From positions 1-38,586 of the forward strand of contig CAMASI010000038.1 in assembly GCA_945861065.1 (NCBI GenBank): a stretch of 38,586 nt of DNA, given 5' to 3'. The notes under the pieces were generated by a model. The model did no database searches and had not been told where the DNA came from. It worked only from the letters and a program-made list of their open reading frames with translations. This DNA comes from Klebsiella pneumoniae (GTDB lineage: Bacteria > Myxococcota_A > UBA796 > GCA-2862545). Shown piece by piece: positions 24,750-31,973 of this stretch (positions are counted from its first letter, which is position 1; each line of letters opens with the position of its first letter). The position numbers and the translations under genes are program-made.

Positions 24750-25590
24750 TGTCACCCGACGTCTCCCGTGGAAGGCCCCTTCAGAGGTTTGAGCCGACGC
24801 GAAACTTTCGCCTCGTGTCTTTCGGTCCCGTTGCCAATTGTTTTCACAGTGACTGCCAGTGCGCTTGACCGGACCTGCGAGGTCTGACTTGACGTCATCG
24901 GGAATGGTTCGGCTCGTGGGCCTTCGCCGTCCTCCCTCCTGACCTTCGACCCGTTGCCGGGCTGGCCTGCAGGGCGCTTCACTCCCGTCGCATTCATCCG
25001 AAGATGTTTGCGCCTCCTTCGACTTGGTCGCGCTACCGGCCCGGGGGCCGCGCCGACCCGGTGTGCCCGGGTCGCCTCTCTTGGGGTTCCTCTCGTGGTG
25101 CCCCACCTCCGACATGCTTGATTGCGTACACTCCAGTCGCTGCGCTCGCGCGCCTCGACATTGGCCGACCGTTGCCAAACGGCCGAATCACGTTCCGCCC
25201 TCGTGGTTTTGCGCCACCTCGACGGGTTTCTCCGCTTTCAAGTTCCGGGCTTGTTGCATCCCGGTGCCGGATGGGGTTCGTTTTCGTTTCCGGCCGGAGT
25301 TTCCTCCGTGCCTTCCTCGAAACGCATTCTCCCTCCGAAGAACCACCCGACCGCAGCCGTACGACGTCACCGCCGCCGATCCCTCCGCGCCGTTCATTCG
25401 CGATGTCTCCATCACGAACTCGACCCCGAGGTTTTACTCCGCTGCCGGGCTGTTCCGTCTGCGAGGCCGTTGCCAGCCTCGAGACGTCCTTCCTTCCATG
25501 GGTTTGGTCCCCCCTGAGATTTCAAACGCCCACCGAAATGGCCGTCGCCTTCAATCACCGAAGTGCTTGCGGGCTTCCTCAAAAGGGTCT
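24750..25590. other. Long stretch without a convincing gene; possible conserved noncoding element
   Basis: About 840 bases with no credible coding region. Open frames on the plus strand at 25004-25708 and 25024-25932 overlap in different frames and have extreme Arg/Pro/Ser content. Two stretches about 226 bases apart resemble each other: CCTCGTGGTTTTGCGCCACC (near 25199) and CCCCGAGGTTTTACTCCGCT (near 25425), so the region may contain degenerate repeats. The plus strand is pyrimidine-rich. Translations such as RPRGFTPLPGCSVCE and LPWVWSPLRFQTP resemble hypothetical proteins I recall from unrelated high-GC genomes, which usually signals a nucleotide-level element rather than a protein; I cannot verify this. 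Confidence 0.45.
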
Positions 25591-25595
25591 AGACG

Positions 25596-25766
25596 TCAAA
25601 GAGCATGTCGTTCACGATGTCCATCGGGCGGCGAACCGTCCATTGGCCAAGCGCGAAGAACGCGCTCTTTCCGGTCTGCACCGGAGCCATCGGGTGACGG
25701 TTGGGTAAGTGCAGGACCCGTGCCAACCCCGCTCCACGGACGGAGGCCACATTTTCGGCCCTGCCT
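25596..25766 (-). other. Possible C-terminal gene fragment
   Basis: One minus-strand frame ends with a natural-looking C-terminus: ARVLHLPNRHPMAPVQTGKS, then AFFALGQWTVRRPMDIVNDM and a stop at 25596. Upstream the same frame turns Arg/Ser/Pro-rich and runs into the E2-type gene, so no complete gene is seen. I do not recognise the family. The rest of 25766-25928 shows nothing I can name. Confidence 0.25.
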
Positions 25767-25928
25767 GGGAAATTTGATTCCCATCTGTTTGGGTGCCAAT
25801 TCGCGGGCTCTTGGGTGCGTGATCTTGTCTGGGACGGCGTCAGCGGGGATGAGATCTCGATTTCCCTTGGGTAGTCTCTTTCCCATCGTTCGGATGACGA
25901 CGGTGGGTCCGTTAGCACGCCCCCTGGG

Positions 25929-26789
25929 GTGAGTTTGCCCAACATCCACCTGCTGCCGTTGGAGCGCCCGAGTTCGTTTCGCCGGCTCGCGCCCGCCGTG
26001 TGGGATGACATGTTCCAGGCGTCGATCCTTGGCGCGATGGACGTCCGCGCGGAGCCCATCGAGGCGTTTTGTGCGTCCGAACGCGAACGAACCGGGACCA
26101 AGGTCACATTGACCCACTGCGTGGCGCGAGCCGTCGCGGTCGCCCTGGCCGCTCACCCCGATGCCAACGCGGTCGTCATCCGCCGGCGGGTGTGGCGGCG
26201 TCGCGACGTAGACGTGTTCCTCCAGGTAGCCCTGCCGTCGGAGAATCCTCAGCGCCTTGGCCAAACGGATCTCGGGGGTGTGCTGATCCGGCAGGCCGAT
26301 CGACTCGAAGTGGCCGCACTTGCGAATGAAGTTGCGGGCCGCGCTGCGAAGTTGCGAGCGGGAGCGGATGACGAGTTCAAGAGGCAGCGCAGCCTCGCCT
26401 CCGTGCTCCCTGGCTGGTTGTTGGCGCGGCTGCTTTGGGTCGTCGCGTTCCTCCAGTATGAGCTCAACCTCGATACCCGCTGGCTCGGCGTGGCACGGGA
26501 CCCGTTCGGCTCGGCCTCCGTCACATCGGTGGGCATGTTTGACGTGCCCTTGGGCTTCGCGCCGTTTTTCCCGTTGGCGCGCAACGTGTTGATCGTTTGT
26601 GTCGGCGCTGTGCGCGTGGCGCCTGTGGTGGACGGGGACCGCGTGGTAGCAGGCCGGGTGTTCAGCGTGACCGCCACCATCGATCACCGGGTTTTGGACG
26701 GCGCGACGGCAGCGATCCTGACGCGAGAGATCCGAGACCTGTTGGCCGACCCAACCCGGCTCAACGCTGCGCCGGTGTCCCAGCCATGA
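25929..26789 (+). CDS. 2-oxoacid dehydrogenase E2-type acyltransferase domain protein, no lipoyl domain
   Basis: A 286-residue protein made only of the catalytic (CAT-like) fold of E2 dihydrolipoyl acyltransferases. The active-site motif is TATIDHRVLDGATAA with His253 and Asp257. SVTSVGMFDVPLGFAPFFPL is the typical strand before the active site. E2 proteins normally have N-terminal lipoyl and E1/E3-binding domains; here there are none. A hydrophobic stretch, PGWLLARLLWVVAFLQYEL (about 161-179), is unusual. Such stand-alone proteins are annotated as E2 in several myxobacteria; the acyl donor is unknown. The start is a GTG with no clear ribosome binding site. The stop overlaps the pseudouridine synthase ATG by 4 nt. 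Confidence 0.78.
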   Translation: MSLPNIHLLPLERPSSFRRLAPAVWDDMFQASILGAMDVRAEPIEAFCASERERTGTKVTLTHCVARAVAVALAAHPDANAVVIRRRVWRRRDVDVFLQVALPSENPQRLGQTDLGGVLIRQADRLEVAALANEVAGRAAKLRAGADDEFKRQRSLASVLPGWLLARLLWVVAFLQYELNLDTRWLGVARDPFGSASVTSVGMFDVPLGFAPFFPLARNVLIVCVGAVRVAPVVDGDRVVAGRVFSVTATIDHRVLDGATAAILTREIRDLLADPTRLNAAPVSQP

Positions 26790-27472
26790 AGCCCGAGCGC
26801 CTCGATCACCTGTTGTCGCGGATCGGCGTGTGCAGTCGACGCGAGGTGGGTCGCGTTGTGCGGGAGGGCCGGGTCACGGTTGCGGGTGCCGTTGTGAAAT
26901 TCGATGCCAAAGTGGATCCCCAGGCGGTGTGGGTCGACGGCGTGCCCATCGAAGCGCCCGACGGATTGCTGATCCTGTTGCACAAACCGCGCGGCGTTGT
27001 GTGCACCCACGCGACGAACGAGGGGCCCAGGGTGTTCGATCTCATCCCTGCGGCCTGGCGTCGGCGCGACCTGACGACCGTGGGTCGGCTCGACCAAGAC
27101 ACGACCGGCGCGCTGTTGTTGACCGACCGCGGGGATTGGGTCCACGCCTGGGCACATCCGAAGCGGCACGTGGAGAAGGTGTATGTCGTGACGGTCGATC
27201 GACCCGTAGACGAAGCCGGTGTCGCCTCGTTTGCCCGCGGCCTGGTGTTGGCGGACGGCCCTTGTCGACCGTGTGTGCTCGAGTTCGTCGATGAGTTTGT
27301 GGTGCGCCTGACCCTCACCGAAGGGCGCCACCATCAGGTGAAGCGCATGTTCGCAAAGGTCGGGCGAGAGGTCGTGGCACTGCATCGCGAGTCTTTCGGC
27401 TTGTACGGCGTTCTCGATCTTGACGAAGGACTGTGTCGCCGGGTCGAGCCGGAGGGCGTGGCCGTTCGTTAG
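26786..27472 (+). CDS. Pseudouridine synthase, RsuA/RluE family
   Basis: A 228-residue enzyme that isomerises uridine in rRNA. Residues 1-50 are an S4 RNA-binding domain (RLDHLLSRIGVCSRREVGRV, GRVTVAGAV). The catalytic domain has LLHKPRGVVCTH, the motif GRLDQDTTGALLLTDRGD with catalytic Asp103, KVYVVTVDRP, and EGRHHQVKRMFAKVGREVVAL near the end. This fits the RsuA/RluE/RluF branch; the target residue (16S U516 for RsuA) is not certain. The start is fixed by the ATGA overlap with the E2-type gene. A transporter gene starts 9 bp after the stop. Confidence 0.9.
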   Translation: MKPERLDHLLSRIGVCSRREVGRVVREGRVTVAGAVVKFDAKVDPQAVWVDGVPIEAPDGLLILLHKPRGVVCTHATNEGPRVFDLIPAAWRRRDLTTVGRLDQDTTGALLLTDRGDWVHAWAHPKRHVEKVYVVTVDRPVDEAGVASFARGLVLADGPCRPCVLEFVDEFVVRLTLTEGRHHQVKRMFAKVGREVVALHRESFGLYGVLDLDEGLCRRVEPEGVAVR

Positions 27473-27481
27473 GGCAGCGGG

Positions 27482-28747
27482 GTGAAACAACGCACCTTTC
27501 CGCTGTGGGCTCGGGTCATCGTCGGCGTCGTCGTCGGCATCACACTCGGCGTGGCCTTCGGGCGGAACCCCTGGTTGGGTCCCGTCGGGAATGCGGACCT
27601 GGGCGCGCTCGGAATGCTCGTCATTCGGGCCCTAAAAGCGCTGGCGACACCTCTTATTCTTGTGGCAATACTCGACGCTTTTCTCAAGACGCGCATCTCC
27701 GCCAGTAGCGGTGTGAGGCTGGCCGCCGTCTGTGCCATCAACGTCTCCGTCGCGATGACGATTGGCCTGACGCTGCTTGCCCTCGCCAACCCGCACGGGA
27801 CCTGGGTCGAGCAGATCGGGTCACTGGCGTCGTCGGTGAATGCCGGCGCAGCGCCAAAGCCCCTCGACGCGACGCTGAGCCCACTTGCCAACCTTGCAGG
27901 CTTCATCCCGGAGAGCCTTGTCGACCCGTTTTCCCGAAACCTCGTGATTTCGGTCGTCCTGGTGTCTTTGTTGTTCGGTGCGGCCCTGCGCAGCGTCCGT
28001 GACGCTGCTACTGGCGAGGTGGCCGCCGGCATGCAGACGCTTGAGGGCCTCGTGGCCGCGGCCTATGCGGTATGTACCAAAGCCATCTTGTGGGTCGCAG
28101 AATTGATGCCCTTTGCCGTGGCGGGAATCGTCGCGGACGTGGTGGGAAAGAACGGAATCAGCGTGTTTGTCGTGTTGTGGCCGTTTTTCCGAATCGTGTT
28201 CTTGGGGCTCACGCTCCATGCGTTGGTTTGGTACCCGTTGTTCGCGTGGGTCATAGGGCGCGTGCCTCCGCGACGGTTGTTTCGAGAGGGCTTGGATGCC
28301 ATCGTCACCGCGGTATCGTGCAATAGCAGCCTCGCGACGATGCCCGTGACGCTGAGGTGTTTGAATCAGATGGGGGTTCGCGAGGCGCCCGCGCGGTTGA
28401 GCGCGGCGGTGGGGACGAATTTCAACAACGACGGAATCATGCTCTATGAAGCGATGGCCACCCTTTTCCTGTGCGAAGCCATGGGCATGGACATGAGCTT
28501 TTCCGAGCAACTGACGGTCGTGTTCGCCTCGATTGGCGCTGGCGTCGGAATTGCTGGGATTCCAGAAGCTGGGCTCATCATTCTTCCGTTGGTACTCGCG
28601 GCCGCGGGCATGCCGGAGGCCAGCATCGCAGTGGCGGTGCCGTTGATTGTGCCGGTGGACTGGGTATTGGCGCGGGTTCGAAGCGGAGTGAACGTACTCG
28701 CCGACATGACCGTCGCCATTGTATTGGATCGATTCGAGCCAAGATGA
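27482..28747 (+). CDS. DAACS-family dicarboxylate/amino acid:cation symporter
   Basis: A 421-residue inner-membrane transporter of the GltP/DctA kind, starting at a GTG. Visible elements: HP1 with CNSSLATMPVTLRCLNQMGV, TM7 with GTNFNNDGIMLYEAMATLF, HP2 with GAGVGIAGIPEAGLIILPLV, and TM8 with VDWVLARVRSGVNVLADMTV. Compared with the archaeal homologue GltPh, the TM7 motif NMDGT has become NNDGI, HP2 lacks the usual Gly-rich tip, and in TM8 the Asp at the D394 position is Ala, while the substrate Arg (R397 position) and Asn401/Asp405 equivalents are kept. Substrate and ion coupling may therefore differ from aspartate/glutamate carriers. A hairpin follows the stop. Confidence 0.87.
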   Translation: MKQRTFPLWARVIVGVVVGITLGVAFGRNPWLGPVGNADLGALGMLVIRALKALATPLILVAILDAFLKTRISASSGVRLAAVCAINVSVAMTIGLTLLALANPHGTWVEQIGSLASSVNAGAAPKPLDATLSPLANLAGFIPESLVDPFSRNLVISVVLVSLLFGAALRSVRDAATGEVAAGMQTLEGLVAAAYAVCTKAILWVAELMPFAVAGIVADVVGKNGISVFVVLWPFFRIVFLGLTLHALVWYPLFAWVIGRVPPRRLFREGLDAIVTAVSCNSSLATMPVTLRCLNQMGVREAPARLSAAVGTNFNNDGIMLYEAMATLFLCEAMGMDMSFSEQLTVVFASIGAGVGIAGIPEAGLIILPLVLAAAGMPEASIAVAVPLIVPVDWVLARVRSGVNVLADMTVAIVLDRFEPR

Positions 28748-28749
28748 AA

Positions 28750-28768
28750 GGCCGCCCGCCGGGCGGCC
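28750..28768. terminator. Terminator hairpin between convergent genes
   Basis: GGCCGCCC (28750-28757) and GGGCGGCC (28761-28768) pair perfectly around GCC, between the transporter stop and the stop of the minus-strand lipoprotein gene. Read on the minus strand it is followed by TTTCATCTT, so it suits the minus transcript best; it may serve both. Confidence 0.7.
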
Positions 28769-28777
28769 AGGCGCCTA

Positions 28778-29274
28778 TCAAAAAAAGCCACCGCCCGGAA
28801 CCCGAATTTCGACGACATAAATCCCGTCCTTCTTGACTGGGAAAACGGACTCGATGTACGTGGAACCGATGTCCTCGCTAACGGGCTCGACTTGTTCGCC
28901 AAGGCACCGGTCCGGCGCCTCGAAAAGGTGCATGTGCTTGAAGTCGTTCTGGGAGTTCTGCACTCGGATTCGCATGTCGAATTTCGCATCCGATTTGAAC
29001 ACAAAATACGCATTGTTTTCATCGTCCGGGAGGATGGTCTGCACATAGGCCGGGCTGAATCCGTCTGAGAAGTTCCCACCTGCCACGCGTCCTCGGGGGT
29101 CAGGTTGCTGTCGTCACTGGTCCAGTCAATGGGCGACGAGTCGTTCCCTGGGGCCGGTACCTCGTGTTCGCATACGACCGTCGAGGTTTCGGTCGGCAAC
29201 GTGGCCGGAAGGGCCGAATCGACACCCTGCGCCTCTTTGCAAGCGGCGAGCGCGAAAAACGCGAAACTGTGCAT
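28778..29274 (-). pseudogene. Lipoprotein gene interrupted by a single frameshift
   Basis: The first frame starts at 29274 with MHSFAFFALAACKEAQ (lipid Cys12) and a Thr/Glu linker, reaching SNLTPEDAWQ. The reading then continues one frame over with GGNFSDGFSPAYVQTIL, DDENNAYFVFKSDAKFDMRI, HMHLFEAPDRC and KDGIYVVEIRVPGGGFF, ending at 28778. The switch lies near 29080 in CAGGTGGG; one extra G would join the frames. The repaired protein is about 165 residues: a lipoprotein with one beta-sandwich domain of unknown function. Because both halves keep good protein character, the break is recent or is a sequence error. It is followed by a terminator hairpin and preceded by the esterase operon. Confidence 0.72.
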
Positions 29275-29334
29275 GGACCTACCCTCGAACCAACAGTGGC
29301 CAGCTAATCCCTTCCGTTCATGCGGCACGTGTTG

Positions 29335-30804
29335 TTACGGCGCGGAACAGTCCGGCAGGTCGCTGGGCGAGGTCAGGCCGCGCGTCGGTGCGGCATCGGC
29401 GGTCCACGCGGCCAACAGCGCTGCGAACGAGGCGACGTCGGGCGGTCCGTTGCTCGTGTCCACGTCGTAGCCCAGGAACAAATCATTGTTTCGACCATAG
29501 CCGTCATGTTCGGCGCACCTCGGCATGTACCAGCCCACGGGCACGCCGCCATCCAGGTACGCTGAGGGGGTCGCCGGGTCTTCGATCGACGCGAACGAGG
29601 TCACAAGGTCCCGGGTCGCCTCTTCCTGAAAGGCCGACGTCATCAAACCGTTGTCTGGGCCGTCGTGGCCGTCGATAATCGTATCCAGGCTGGTGAACCA
29701 CACGGGATCGAGTTGGTCCTGGGCGACGAAAAATGGCGTTTCAACCTGATGCGACAAGACGTGGACGGCGTCGGCGCACCACCAGCCATCGTCAGGATGG
29801 GCCGCCTGGCAGGACTCGTCGAGAAAACCGTCGTATTTTGCCTTGGAAAACACGTCGGCAGCGGTGGTGCCCAGGCCGTACATGCCTTGAATGGAGAGCA
29901 CGAACGCCTCCGGCGCGGCGATGGGGCCCCACGGGTCCGTCGCGCCCTGTAGGCCCATGGCGATGCCTGCCACGACGCCGAGGCGAACGTCGGCGGTCGG
30001 CGCGACCGAACGAATGCGCGTCGCTACGCTGTCGCCGTTCCAAATTACCCCCAGGCCTCCCGCCGACCCCCCTGCGAACAGAATGCGCTGCATGTCTGCC
30101 GCTGGTGGAAGGGTGGCCAATTCGGACCGTCGGGTGGGCGCCAACAACTCATCGAAAACGGCGTGTACAATGTCGTGCCCGTTGAACCGGATCGCGTAGT
30201 CGGTCGTGTCTCCGGCATCGCCGGTATCGACGAGGGTGGCCGCGTCGGACGCTGCGCCCGTCCACAGGTCCGAGGAACAATAGTGGATGTACACGTGTGT
30301 CCACGTGGAAAAAGGATTTGCTTCCACCTCGGAAAACAAGCCGCCGAGATCGTTGTGGGTAGGAGCGCCTTCCGACGACATGTCGGTGTGGTCGTAGGAA
30401 TCGCCGACGTCGCACCACCTCGCCAGGCAATTGCCGTGATTGTTGCATTGGCTTCCACCATCCAGGTAAATGAGCCAGTTCGAGTCGCCGGGTCGCACAT
30501 AATACAGGCCAGGACTGCCATCATTACAAACGGCGTTCGGAGAGGCGGCGGGGTCGACGAACACGGCGGTCAGCGTTCCTTCGTCCCGCCACCAAGGGGC
30601 TTCGGTTGTGCAGTCGGCAAAGGCCGCGCCGGTGAGGGGGTCGACGTCTGGATTAGTGTCTGTGCCGGTTTCAGTGTCGGTTTCCACCGGCGGCGTGTCC
30701 GTGCTGTTGGGCGTGGTCCCTGGGGTGGGGTCGGCGTCTGTGCTGCCTTCGGGGGCGTGGCAGGCCAGACCCGCCAGGACAGCGAAAAACGCAGATCGGC
30801 TCAT
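29335..30804 (-). CDS. Pectin acetylesterase / Notum-like lipoprotein
   Basis: A 489-residue lipoprotein with signal MSRSAFFAVLAGLAC (Cys15) and a Thr/Pro/Asp linker to about residue 55. The hydrolase part matches the PAE/Notum family: NWLIYLDGGSQCNN, NCLARWC, NPFSTWTHVYIHYCSSDLWT, and the nucleophile Ser in FAGGSAGGLGVIWNG. The Asp in QDQLDPVWF and the His in RCAEHDGYG are reasonable triad partners. Plant and bacterial members deacetylate pectin; animal Notum removes palmitoleate from Wnt; myxobacterial substrates are unknown. It is the third gene of a minus-strand operon, with an ATGA overlap to the alpha/beta hydrolase. Many Cys suggest disulfides, in line with export. Confidence 0.87.
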   Translation of the reverse strand: MSRSAFFAVLAGLACHAPEGSTDADPTPGTTPNSTDTPPVETDTETGTDTNPDVDPLTGAAFADCTTEAPWWRDEGTLTAVFVDPAASPNAVCNDGSPGLYYVRPGDSNWLIYLDGGSQCNNHGNCLARWCDVGDSYDHTDMSSEGAPTHNDLGGLFSEVEANPFSTWTHVYIHYCSSDLWTGAASDAATLVDTGDAGDTTDYAIRFNGHDIVHAVFDELLAPTRRSELATLPPAADMQRILFAGGSAGGLGVIWNGDSVATRIRSVAPTADVRLGVVAGIAMGLQGATDPWGPIAAPEAFVLSIQGMYGLGTTAADVFSKAKYDGFLDESCQAAHPDDGWWCADAVHVLSHQVETPFFVAQDQLDPVWFTSLDTIIDGHDGPDNGLMTSAFQEEATRDLVTSFASIEDPATPSAYLDGGVPVGWYMPRCAEHDGYGRNNDLFLGYDVDTSNGPPDVASFAALLAAWTADAAPTRGLTSPSDLPDCSAP

Positions 30805-31970
30805 CTCAAGCCGTCGAGGAAAAGTACCATGCGGGCGCCGACGTCATCGTACAACTCGTGGTCCGCGGCCATGATTTCTACTTCAGCGTTCACGGCCACG
30901 ACCTGGGCTGGGCTAAGACCCGTGAGGTCCAAGTCAACCTCGGTACCCGCAACGAGAAATTGGTCCGCGGCATCGACGAAATGACCGTCGCGAATTTGTG
31001 CCGCGATTTCCGCAGACGTTGTTGCATCGATGCCGGCAACCCGTTCGAAACGTTGATCGTAGAGCTGGGTGGGCGGATGAATATACAAATCGGTGGCGAT
31101 TCCGCGAACTGTAAGTGCTGCTTGGTCAGCCACCGCGTCTACGACGGCGTTGGGAAAAGTCTGGTCATTCGCCGCCAGATACCAAGCCGTTGGCGCGGAC
31201 GTCGTTGCCATGACCGATTCCGAACCGGACGCACAAAAGGCAACGACCCCGTCCACCAAGCCGGTGCTTCCGACGAGGTGAGCGAAAATTCCGCCGGCGG
31301 ATTTCCCCCACGCAAATACTTTGATTCCCGGGGGTGCTGTTCCATCGGCAATGAGCGCATCGATGAGGCCTGAAACGTTGGAAATGTCCGTGTTTCCGGC
31401 ACCTGTAGAGGTTTCCCAGCCGCCGACCCCAGCCGCCGCTTCTGCCTCCGATTCTAAGGCGACGACCGTGTAATTGGCGCGGACCAGGTGTTTCGCTAGC
31501 GAAAGTCCCGCGTTGGTTCGCAGTTGGTCGATGCTGTACGCGCCGCCGTGGAAGAACAATACGAGCCCTGCGGGGGAATCCGCCTCGATGACCAGGACCT
31601 TGCGCTGTCCGCCTGCGAGCGCATAGAACCGGGGTTCGGGCACGGTCTCGACGTCCTCGCGCACGGCGGTGACGGTGAGGTCGTGATCGGGCATCACCAG
31701 GGAAGAGTTCCACGAGAGGGGCTCAGAAAGCGTTTCGCCCGCGCCGGTCCACTCGGACACAATCGTTGCCTGTGGGTCTACGTCGGCCCACACGTGCCGA
31801 AGGGCGCCCGAAGCAGCGGGTCCGCCTCCGAATCCATTGACGACGGTGAGGACGGGGCTTCCGGGCGGCGGGTGGGTCGTGACGACCTCGGAAGATGTCC
31901 CGGAATCGTGCAATTCGTTTTCAGTGACCGGGGTGGGCGCACAGGCGGCAAGAAATGGGAAGAGATTCAT
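30801..31970 (-). CDS. Alpha/beta hydrolase lipoprotein
   Basis: A 389-residue lipoprotein with the very short signal MNLFPFLAAC (Cys10). Residues about 30-110 hold a beta-rich N-terminal part (NGFGGGPAASGALRHVWADV, TLSEPLSWNSSLVMPDHDL), similar to bacterial lectin- or Ig-like segments. The hydrolase core has the oxyanion sequence LVLFFHGGAYS, the nucleophile elbow VFAWGKSAGGIFAHLVG, WYLAANDQTFPN around the likely Asp, and a late HELYDDVGARMV with the likely His. It lies between the MopE-like gene (3 bp gap) and the esterase (4-nt overlap), so the products are probably made together and may degrade the same extracellular polymer. Substrate unknown. Confidence 0.82.
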   Translation of the reverse strand: MNLFPFLAACAPTPVTENELHDSGTSSEVVTTHPPPGSPVLTVVNGFGGGPAASGALRHVWADVDPQATIVSEWTGAGETLSEPLSWNSSLVMPDHDLTVTAVREDVETVPEPRFYALAGGQRKVLVIEADSPAGLVLFFHGGAYSIDQLRTNAGLSLAKHLVRANYTVVALESEAEAAAGVGGWETSTGAGNTDISNVSGLIDALIADGTAPPGIKVFAWGKSAGGIFAHLVGSTGLVDGVVAFCASGSESVMATTSAPTAWYLAANDQTFPNAVVDAVADQAALTVRGIATDLYIHPPTQLYDQRFERVAGIDATTSAEIAAQIRDGHFVDAADQFLVAGTEVDLDLTGLSPAQVVAVNAEVEIMAADHELYDDVGARMVLFLDGLR

Positions 31971-31973
31971 GCT

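Noticed and set aside
25004..25932. Two plus-strand frames of 234 and 302 codons
   Set aside because: They overlap each other in different frames with Arg/Pro/Ser-rich products and no ribosome binding site. I treat the stretch as noncoding.
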